From: Chloroflexia bacterium
GTDB lineage: Bacteria > Chloroflexota > Chloroflexia > QHBQ01 > JADMIH01
Direction of reading: 5' to 3'
NCBI GenBank assembly: GCA_025927935.1
Contig: JAICKM010000086.1
Span: 1-14,315, forward strand
Length of the DNA stretch: 14,315 bases
Part shown: in pieces, positions 7,417-14,315 of the stretch
How the letters are laid out: every line of letters starts with the position of its first letter
Numbering within the stretch: position 1 is the first letter of the stretch
Translations under genes and position numbers: made by a program
The notes under the pieces: model-generated
Databases searched by the model: none
What the model saw: the letters and a program-made list of their open reading frames with translations, nothing else
What the model was told of the DNA's origin: nothing

Positions 7417-7522
7417 TGGGGGTGAATCCGGCACCCATCCGTGGGGCTGCCTGCTGGTTCGCTCGCCCTCAGATGGTGTCAATGAGGACACCTTTCGGAC
7501 TTCAATGTTGAAGGAGACAGTT
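7417..7522 (+). promoter_or_regulatory. Structured 5' leader of ilvE
   Basis: The untranslated leader between the predicted transcription start and the ilvE ATG contains two hairpins: GGGTG/CACCC with a 7-nt loop (7420-7436) and a perfect GGTGTC/GACACC stem with a 6-nt loop (7475-7492). The second ends 18 nt before the AAGGAG ribosome binding site at 7511-7516. Neither is followed by a U-run. I do not recognise a known riboswitch or T-box element. A 29-codon reading frame from GTG 7422 to TGA 7509-7511 exists but is not enriched for Ile, Leu or Val codons. Confidence 0.35.
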
Positions 7523-8659
7523 ATGGCTATTGACCCCTCGTTGGTCTGCTTTTTCAAAGGGGAGTATGTGCCCCTGGCTGATGCCAAGATCGGCATCCTG
7601 ACGCACGGCTTCAGCTACGGCACCGGCTGCTTCGAAGGGATTCGCGGCTACTATAACGAGGAACAGCAGCAACTCTACCTCTTCCGCCTGCAAGACCATT
7701 ACGCGCGCCTGCACCAGTCGGCGCGTATCCTGCTGATCAACATTCCCTATACCGTGGACGAACTGTGCGAGATCACCCGCGAGTGCATCCGGCGCAGCGA
7801 TCTGCACAGCGATGTCTATGTCCGCCCCTCGGCCTACAAGTCGTCCGAAGTCATCGGCGTCCGATTGCATAACCTGGACGACGAACTCTATGTCACCGCT
7901 CAGCCGTTCGGCAACTATATCGACATCGACCGGCCCTTGCGCGCGGGCGTGTCCTCGTGGCGGCGCATCGACGACAACATGGTGCCCGCGCGGGCCAAGA
8001 TCACCGGCTCCTACATCAACAGCGCCTTCGCCAAGAGCGAAGCCCAGTTGAACGGCTTCGACGAGGCGATCATGCTCAACAACGATGGGCACGTCTCCGA
8101 GGGCAGCGCCGAAAACCTGTTCATGCTGCGCAAGGGCACGCTCTATACTCCGCCCGTCACCGAGAACCTGCTCGAAGGCATCACCCGCGAGAGCATCATC
8201 ACGCTGGTGCGCGAGGAACTCGGTGTGCCGGTCGTGGAGCGCGTCATCGACCGGACGGAACTCTATGTCGCCGATGAACTCTTCCTCTGCGGCACGGGCG
8301 CGCAGATCGCGCCGGTCGGCAGCGTGGACCATCGCCCGGTCGGCAACGGCCAGATCGGCGAACTCGGCCGCCGCTTGCAGCAACTCTACTTCGACGTGGT
8401 GCGCGGCAAGGTCGCCAAGTATGCCCACTGGTGCAGCCCTGTCTATGCGCCAGCGGCCGGCGTCCAGACCGAGGACCGCACCCTGGCGGGCGGAGCCGCT
8501 AACGGCAACGGCCACACCAACGGCAACGGTAACGGCCATGCCAATGGGCACGGCAACGGCCATGCCAACGGCGATGCGACCGAGCACAATCACGACATCG
8601 ACCGGGTGCCGGTGGTGCCCACGGTGCCGATCACCGCGACCCATCTGGGGCACAAGTAG
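7523..8659 (+). CDS. ilvE: Branched-chain amino acid aminotransferase
   Basis: PLP-dependent fold-type IV transaminase, the last step of Ile, Leu and Val synthesis (2-oxo acid plus glutamate). Residues 1-310 match IlvE: the opening GILTHGFSYGTGCFEGIRGY, an RPSAYKS region, the probable Schiff-base lysine K159 in ARAKITGSYINS, EGSAENLFML, and the class signature LLEGITR. These favour IlvE over D-amino acid transaminase or aminodeoxychorismate lyase. ATG 7523 is fixed by AAGGAG 6 nt upstream; an in-frame extension back to 7364 would cross the promoter. The protein has 378 residues against about 300-310 usual, because of a tail from about residue 311 rich in Asn, Gly and His (NGNGH and NGHANG repeats) ending HLGHK. 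It appears to be monocistronic, with its own promoter and terminator. Confidence 0.95.
   Translation: MAIDPSLVCFFKGEYVPLADAKIGILTHGFSYGTGCFEGIRGYYNEEQQQLYLFRLQDHYARLHQSARILLINIPYTVDELCEITRECIRRSDLHSDVYVRPSAYKSSEVIGVRLHNLDDELYVTAQPFGNYIDIDRPLRAGVSSWRRIDDNMVPARAKITGSYINSAFAKSEAQLNGFDEAIMLNNDGHVSEGSAENLFMLRKGTLYTPPVTENLLEGITRESIITLVREELGVPVVERVIDRTELYVADELFLCGTGAQIAPVGSVDHRPVGNGQIGELGRRLQQLYFDVVRGKVAKYAHWCSPVYAPAAGVQTEDRTLAGGAANGNGHTNGNGNGHANGHGNGHANGDATEHNHDIDRVPVVPTVPITATHLGHK
8501..8572 (+). repeat. Degenerate tandem repeat encoding the Asn-Gly-His tail of IlvE
   Basis: A run of AACGGC-type hexamers with CAC/CAT insertions. The 14-mer AACGGCCATGCCAA occurs exactly at 8531-8544 and again at 8555-8568, a 24-bp (8-codon) period. 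It is in frame throughout and codes for NG, NGH and NGHA units. The periodicity suggests growth by slipped replication, and lengths may differ among strains. Confidence 0.8.
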
Positions 8660-8680
8660 CCGCCCATCGTTAGGTGTGAG

Positions 8681-8712
8681 AGAGGACCGGGTGTTGCGCC
8701 CGGTCCTCTTTT
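8681..8712 (+). terminator. Intrinsic terminator after ilvE
   Basis: A perfect 11-bp stem (AGAGGACCGGG at 8681-8691, CCCGGTCCTCT at 8699-8709) with a 7-nt loop, running into TTTT (8709-8712). It lies 21 bp after the ilvE stop codon and just before the aspS promoter. Confidence 0.9.
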
Positions 8713-8735
8713 GCGTGTGGCGTTGGCACTCTTGC

Positions 8736-8765
8736 TTGACGGGCAGCCCATGCGACCGCTATAAT
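8736..8765 (+). promoter_or_regulatory. Sigma-70-type promoter for aspS
   Basis: TTGACG (8736-8741) and a consensus TATAAT (8760-8765) are separated by 18 bp, directly downstream of the ilvE terminator. The expected start is near 8772, giving a leader of about 90-100 nt in which I see no recognisable riboswitch or T-box element. Confidence 0.8.
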
Positions 8766-8863
8766 GAGCGCGATATTGTGCCGGGCCTTTCCGCGCAGCT
8801 GGGCTGGTTGCCCCTGCGTGACGACACAACCCCGGCCTGGAAGAGCAGGAGCAACAACAAGGT

Positions 8864-10678
<1,815 letters not shown>

Positions 10679-10702
10679 CACGAACGGCAGGAGGTACGTT
10701 TC

Positions 10703-11569
10703 ATGGAACAGCGCGCTGGCGCGGCCCAGGTTCCCGTTGCTCGAATATTGGAGATGATCGCGGCCACGCTCTACCAGGAACGCGGCCGGTTGAACGGCCT
10801 GTCGAGTTTCGGCGGCGACGCCAAACATGGCGACCGCATGGCCCGCGCGTTTGCCGACGCCGCCGATACCGTCGTCGCCGCGGGCATCGGGGATGCCGGC
10901 AAGGAACTGCAACTGGCGGGGCAGGTCCTCGCCGATCCCGCCTATGGGCGGGCGTCGCGCTATTTCGCCCAGGGCTTTACCCAGGCGGCGCCGCCGTTTC
11001 TTGGGCAAGCCGGCCTCAGCCTGGCCGACCTGGGGCCGTTGCTGACCGGGCTGCTCGAAGGCGTGCGCGCCGATAACCCGGCCCAACCGGGCATGGGCAC
11101 GATGATCGACGTGCTGATCCCCGCCACCATGGCCTACACCGGCGCGGTGCAGCAGCGGCTCAGCTACAACCAGGCCATCCAGGGCCTGCTAGGCGCGGCC
11201 ATGAGTGGCGCGCGCAGCACGGCGAATATGCCGCAGCCCTACACGCGCACCCAGGGCGGCGGCACCGGGCCGGCCGGCCAGATCGACGTGGGCGCGGCCT
11301 TCACCCAGACCGTGCTGACCGGCCTGGTCAAGGCCCTGCTGGGCGACAAGGTGCCGCCGACGCCCAGCGGCCAGAACAGCGACAACTTCTTGCTCAACCT
11401 GATCCAGCAGGGCATCGACCTGGGCAATATCGTCGCCGCGCCCAAGCAAAGCGAAGTCGAGAGTCTGCTGGGGGCCACCGGCCGCGCCGGACGTTACGCG
11501 CAGCCGTTGAGCGACACGGATCCCGGCTACGGCAAGGGGACTGCGGTGGTCGGCGAGCCCAAGCGGTAA
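10703..11569 (+). CDS. DhaL/DAK2-like protein with degenerate active site
   Basis: A 288-residue protein whose first 180 residues align by eye with DhaL, the ADP-binding subunit of dihydroxyacetone kinase, and DAK2 domains. LNGLSSFGGDAKHGDRM (30-46) lines up without gaps with E. coli DhaL LTGLDREIGDADHGLNM; GRASRYF (82-88) with the GGASGP nucleotide loop; and PGMGTMIDVLIPA (129-141) with PGDKTM-D. Of the three Mg-binding aspartates of DhaL (D30, D35, D37), only D39 here remains; the others are S34 and K41. The Ser-Gly of the nucleotide loop and the Asp-Lys of GDKT are also changed. It is therefore probably not a kinase. The C-terminal 100 residues are specific to this protein and end in a Gly/Pro-rich tail. 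AGGAGG lies 8 nt before the ATG, and the gene follows aspS by 24 bp, so it is probably co-transcribed. Role unknown. Confidence 0.72.
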   Translation: MEQRAGAAQVPVARILEMIAATLYQERGRLNGLSSFGGDAKHGDRMARAFADAADTVVAAGIGDAGKELQLAGQVLADPAYGRASRYFAQGFTQAAPPFLGQAGLSLADLGPLLTGLLEGVRADNPAQPGMGTMIDVLIPATMAYTGAVQQRLSYNQAIQGLLGAAMSGARSTANMPQPYTRTQGGGTGPAGQIDVGAAFTQTVLTGLVKALLGDKVPPTPSGQNSDNFLLNLIQQGIDLGNIVAAPKQSEVESLLGATGRAGRYAQPLSDTDPGYGKGTAVVGEPKR

Positions 11570-11591
11570 TATGCGGTGCTAGGCGTAACAG

Positions 11592-11624
11592 AACAGGGGC
11601 GCGTGCCCGGCACGCGCCCCTGTT
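11592..11624. terminator. Strong hairpin between convergent genes, possible bidirectional terminator
   Basis: A perfect 15-bp stem (AACAGGGGCGCGTGC and its exact complement) with a CCG loop lies between the ends of the DhaL-like gene and the convergent MFS gene. The 3' flanks are only weakly U-rich on either strand (GTTGCGCTTT on plus, CTGTTACGCC on minus), so a bidirectional terminator is likely from position and stem strength rather than from a U-tract. Confidence 0.7.
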
Positions 11625-11641
11625 GCGCTTTCCGGCCCGGC

Positions 11642-12949
11642 TCAGCGCGCGGCGTCCCCGTTTAGGGCATCCATGGCGTGGATATGGGGCGCGATTAACA
11701 GCGCCGCCCCGCCCATAATCACCGCCCCGATAGCGACAGCGATCCCTGGGCCGGTGATCTCGGCCAGGCTCGCGGTGACGAGCGCGCCTAACGAGGCCAG
11801 GCCGATGATGGTGATGGCGTAGAATGAGAGGATGCGCCCGCGCAGCCGTCCCGGCGTCTGGAGTTGCAGCGTCGTGCTGATCATTGTCGCCGCCACCTGG
11901 CTGCTGATGCCCGTGCCGGTGAGCAGCACCAGCGCCACCGGGAACCAGGGGTTGAAGCTGTAGAGGATGAGCAGCCCGGCGAAGGCCAGCACCGCTCCGA
12001 TCAGGATGCGTTGCTCCACGCGCAGGTCGCGCCGCCCGGCCAGGACGCCCGCGCCCAGCAACGCCCCCAACCCTGGCGCCGCGTACAGCAGCCCCAGGCC
12101 CCGTGCGTCCACATGCAGCAAGTCGCGCGCAAAGGCGGGCGTCAGTTGGATGTACGAGCGCCCGAAGAACCCGACAAGCGCGGACAGGAGCACGAGCAAG
12201 CCGACCACCCGTGTCGATTTGACATAATGCCCGGCCTGGCGGAGACTTTCGACCACCGGGACAGACTCGCCATGGGGCCTGCTGTTCACATCGCGGATCA
12301 GGAAGAGCGCGACCAGCACGGCCAGGAAACTGAGCGTGTTGAGCAGAAAGAGGCCGCCGGGCGTGAGGATCGGCAGCAGAACGCCGCCGAGGGCCGGGCC
12401 GATCAGCGCGGCCCCGGTGTACGAGGCGCCGTTGAGCGCGGTCGCGCTGATCAGATCCTGCCGGGGCACCAGTTCGGGCAGCAGCGCCTGACGCGCCGGG
12501 TTATCGGCGGACAGGAACGTGGCGCCGAGGAAGGCGGCCAGCAGCACCCACCAGACGGTGATCTGCCCGCTGAAGGTGATCCAGGTGATCAGCGCCGCGC
12601 TGAGCATTTGCCCCGTCTGTGTGCATTTGAGCAGGGTCAGCTTATCCACGCGGTCGGCCAGCGCGCCGCCCAGCAGCGGAAACAGGGTCATGGGCACGGC
12701 GAAGGCCAGGCTCGCCATGCCCAGCCAGACCGTCGAGTGGGTGAGCACATAGTAGATCAGGTAGCCTTGGGCCACCGTCTGCATCTGCGACCCGGCGTTG
12801 GAGACGATTAGCCCCGCCCAGAGCAGGCGAAAGTTCCGCGAACCGAGCGCCGCAAAGCGGGGCCGGGCGCCCGCCGGGCCACCGGGAAGGGGAGCCGGCG
12901 CCGGGCGTTCAGATGGGGTGTCCCTGGATGGCCGGATCTCAGTTGTCAC
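11642..12949 (-). CDS. MFS transporter, EntS-like (MFS_3)
   Basis: A 435-residue inner-membrane exporter of the major facilitator superfamily, closest by eye to the EntS/MFS_3 group (enterobactin exporter and putative drug or metabolite exporters). The N-terminal 30 residues are Pro/Arg-rich and cytoplasmic. The membrane part begins with FAALGSRNFRLLWAGLIVSNAGSQMQ, typical of this group. The motif A-like loop G94-G-A-L-A-D99-R100-V-D-K103 lies between TM2 and TM3. About twelve hydrophobic segments are visible. Start is a GTG, the only candidate before TM1, 7 bp after the uracil-DNA glycosylase stop, so this is the last gene of the leftward operon. Substrate cannot be predicted; no siderophore genes are nearby. 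Confidence 0.88.
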   Translation of the reverse strand: MTTEIRPSRDTPSERPAPAPLPGGPAGARPRFAALGSRNFRLLWAGLIVSNAGSQMQTVAQGYLIYYVLTHSTVWLGMASLAFAVPMTLFPLLGGALADRVDKLTLLKCTQTGQMLSAALITWITFSGQITVWWVLLAAFLGATFLSADNPARQALLPELVPRQDLISATALNGASYTGAALIGPALGGVLLPILTPGGLFLLNTLSFLAVLVALFLIRDVNSRPHGESVPVVESLRQAGHYVKSTRVVGLLVLLSALVGFFGRSYIQLTPAFARDLLHVDARGLGLLYAAPGLGALLGAGVLAGRRDLRVEQRILIGAVLAFAGLLILYSFNPWFPVALVLLTGTGISSQVAATMISTTLQLQTPGRLRGRILSFYAITIIGLASLGALVTASLAEITGPGIAVAIGAVIMGGAALLIAPHIHAMDALNGDAAR

Positions 12950-12956
12950 GCACCGC

Positions 12957-13628
12957 TCACAACTCCGCCAGCCGGCCCGCCACCTCGCGCAGATCGGCGA
13001 CCACTTCGCCCCGCACGCGGTCGTAGTCGGCGCCGACCTGACGCATCACATAGGACGGGTGATAGGTCAGCAGTACGCGGGCGCCGTACGGTCCATCGGT
13101 CCAGATGCCGCGCTCGCGGCCCATCTTCACCTCGCGGCCCAGGATCGTGGATGCCGCCGTCGCGCCCAGGCAGCAGATCAGGCGGGGCTTGAGCAGGTCC
13201 ATCTCGCCCTCGCGCCAGATGGCGCAGGCGCGCACTTCGCCCACGCGCGGCGGGCGGTTGGAAACGCGGCGGCCCTCCTGCTTGGTGGGCCGGCACTTCA
13301 CCGTGTTGCTGAGCCAGATGTCCTCGCGCCGGATCCCGGCGTCGCCGAGCATCCCATTCAACTCCTTGCCCGCGCGGCCCACGAAGGGAACTCCTTGCTC
13401 ATCCTCGTCGGCGCCGGGCGCCTCGCCGAAGATGATCAGCTTGGCCTCCGGGTTGCCGACGCCAAAGACGACCTGGGTGCGGGTCAGCTTCAGGTCGCAG
13501 CGGATGCAGGCCAGCGCGGGTTCGCGCAGGGCGGCCAGGGCGGCGGCGGTATCGCCGGAGAAGTAGACCGGCCCGGCGGCGTCCGCCGGGGTCTGCGCGC
13601 GCAACGAGATTTCGGGATCGGCAGCCAT
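12957..13628 (-). CDS. Uracil-DNA glycosylase, family 4-type (Fe-S)
   Basis: Base-excision repair enzyme that removes uracil from DNA; 223 residues. The catalytic motif [12 protein letters not shown] with VPFVGRAG (68-87) and the second motif TYHPSYVMR match the family 4 (UDGa) type. Four cysteines expected to hold a [4Fe-4S] cluster are present: C41, C44 (CIRC), C112 (VKCRP) and C135. The C112-C135 gap (23) is longer than the roughly 16 I recall for Thermus UDGa, due to a basic insert (KQEGRRVSN). ATG at 13628 is chosen because AGGAGG lies 10 nt upstream; an in-frame extension to 13853 would overlap the upstream gene and encode unrelated sequence. It sits between the SUKH gene and the MFS gene. 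Confidence 0.93.
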   Translation of the reverse strand: MAADPEISLRAQTPADAAGPVYFSGDTAAALAALREPALACIRCDLKLTRTQVVFGVGNPEAKLIIFGEAPGADEDEQGVPFVGRAGKELNGMLGDAGIRREDIWLSNTVKCRPTKQEGRRVSNRPPRVGEVRACAIWREGEMDLLKPRLICCLGATAASTILGREVKMGRERGIWTDGPYGARVLLTYHPSYVMRQVGADYDRVRGEVVADLREVAGRLAEL

Positions 13629-13699
13629 AGGTCGAGTGCCTCCTGTTGCTAAACTAGGCGCGGATGGGAGCAAGAAAGATGCCGCCTGCCTGCCGGTTA

Positions 13700-14315
13700 C
13701 TACGGGCGTTTCCGCTGATAAGTGGAACGGGTGCGCGTGTAATTGTGAGCGTGGACGTACAGAAAGCTCTCGCGCTCGGCTTGCATTAAGTCCCAGAACG
13801 AGCGATAGCGGTGGGCGCCCGGAATCCAGTGCGCGAAGAACCACGCCTCCCACTCGCCGTCAGGGAAGACGACTTTGGGATTGAGCAGGCAGACGCCGTC
13901 GCCGGTGTCCTCGCTGATTTCGAGCGCCGTCTGTAGATACTCGTCGCGCAAGGCCGCTTGCTCGTCACCGTAGACGAAGTATTCCTCGTCGGGCACGGGC
14001 GGCGTGGGACCGTAGTAGGTCGCTCCCGACATCCAGGCGTCGATCAAGTCCTGGTGCCGGGCGGCGTACCACGCGATCTCCTGCACCGTCCAGAGCCTGT
14101 GGATGAAGAACCCCGCCGCGCGCCAGCCGTCGGTCGTTGCCAGGAACGCGCGATAGGACGGCGGCAAGCGCACGCCCAACCGCGCCTCGGCGCCGGCGAT
14201 TTCCGCCTCCCCGGCGGGCAAATAACCCAACCAGCCGGATTCGCCCACCTGGGACTCGACGCTTGCCGCAATATCCTCGCAGGCCAGCAACTCGCGGCTC
14301 CATTGAGTGAGGAAA
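13700..14315 (-). CDS. SUKH / SMI1-KNR4 domain protein, 5' end outside window
   Basis: The visible 205 residues contain a SUKH-1 (SMI1/KNR4) domain: WLGYLPAGEAEIAGAEARLGVRLPPSYRAFLATTDGW followed by an aromatic-rich stretch (EEYFVYGDEQ) and an acidic to aromatic end. SUKH proteins are best known as immunity proteins against polymorphic nuclease toxins but also occur alone with unknown roles. A TTG at 14290 could start a 196-residue protein, but the frame stays open to the window edge and the upstream residues (FLTQWSRELLACED) continue a motif I recall from this family, so the true start is probably beyond 14315. No toxin gene is visible in the window. The stop lies 71 bp before the uracil-DNA glycosylase start, with which it is probably co-transcribed. 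Confidence 0.8.
   Translation of the reverse strand, partial: FLTQWSRELLACEDIAASVESQVGESGWLGYLPAGEAEIAGAEARLGVRLPPSYRAFLATTDGWRAAGFFIHRLWTVQEIAWYAARHQDLIDAWMSGATYYGPTPPVPDEEYFVYGDEQAALRDEYLQTALEISEDTGDGVCLLNPKVVFPDGEWEAWFFAHWIPGAHRYRSFWDLMQAERESFLYVHAHNYTRTRSTYQRKRP

Noticed and set aside
7422..7511. 29-codon leader peptide before ilvE
   Set aside because: No ribosome binding site, no Ile/Leu/Val codon enrichment, and no attenuator with a U-tract.
7364..7522. N-terminal extension of ilvE by 53 codons
   Set aside because: It would include the -35 and -10 boxes, the residues do not resemble IlvE, and the ATG at 7523 has an ideal AAGGAG.
8501..8572. Repeat array as a possible CRISPR
   Set aside because: Repeat units are 6-24 bp, contiguous without unique spacers, and in frame inside ilvE.
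7502..8653. 383-codon open frame on the minus strand across ilvE
   Set aside because: It mirrors the ilvE codons, covers the ribosome binding site region and has no family features.
11864..12811. 315-codon plus-strand frame across the MFS gene
   Set aside because: Antisense to twelve predicted TM helices with EntS-like motifs; the product is Gln/Arg/Glu-rich without motifs.
13629..13853. N-terminal extension of the uracil-DNA glycosylase
   Set aside because: It overlaps the SUKH gene end, has no UDG-like residues, and the ATG at 13628 has a clear AGGAGG.

Overview
High-GC bacterial chromosome (about two thirds G+C by eye) with tightly packed genes. Gene content and order point to Chloroflexota, possibly the Anaerolineae: a Ycf45/SpoIIIAA-like R3H ATPase is coupled to a c-di-AMP receptor, followed by a double-zinc-ribbon membrane protein and GT-C glycosyltransferases carrying an extracellular C-terminal domain. 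This placement is inferred from gene content; no rRNA or other phylogenetic marker is present.

Region 1 (1-7223, + strand) is one long probable operon of seven genes with overlaps or gaps of 28 bp or less: a tandem GNAT-like protein that appears to lack its N-terminus, the R3H-domain AAA-type ATPase with an RGG-like linker, a DarA/PstA-type c-di-AMP receptor, a small four-cysteine protein, a two-TM double zinc ribbon protein, and two GT-C membrane glycosyltransferases (PMT-like and PIG-V-like). Its promoter lies outside the window. The pairing of a nucleic-acid ATPase with a c-di-AMP sensor, next to envelope glycosylation genes, is the most interesting context here.

Region 2 (7224-11641, + strand) starts with 299 non-coding bases that hold a perfect 22-bp palindrome and a strong sigma-70-type promoter. 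ilvE follows, with an unusual Asn/Gly/His-rich C-terminal tail, and then a clear intrinsic terminator. A second strong promoter drives aspS, whose sequence suggests a non-discriminating Asp/Asx-tRNA synthetase. A DhaL/DAK2-like gene follows aspS closely; it has lost most of the metal- and nucleotide-binding residues and looks like a pseudoenzyme. A 15-bp perfect hairpin separates it from the convergent genes.

Region 3 (11642-14315, - strand) reads leftward as a second operon: a SUKH/SMI1-KNR4 protein whose 5' end lies beyond the window, a family 4-type Fe-S uracil-DNA glycosylase, and an EntS-like MFS exporter.

I saw no insertion sequence, CRISPR array, tRNA or rRNA. There is no obviously new multi-gene defence or biosynthetic system. 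The best candidates for undescribed biology are the R3H ATPase/c-di-AMP receptor pair with its small Cys-rich neighbour, and the inactive-looking DhaL homologue behind aspS.
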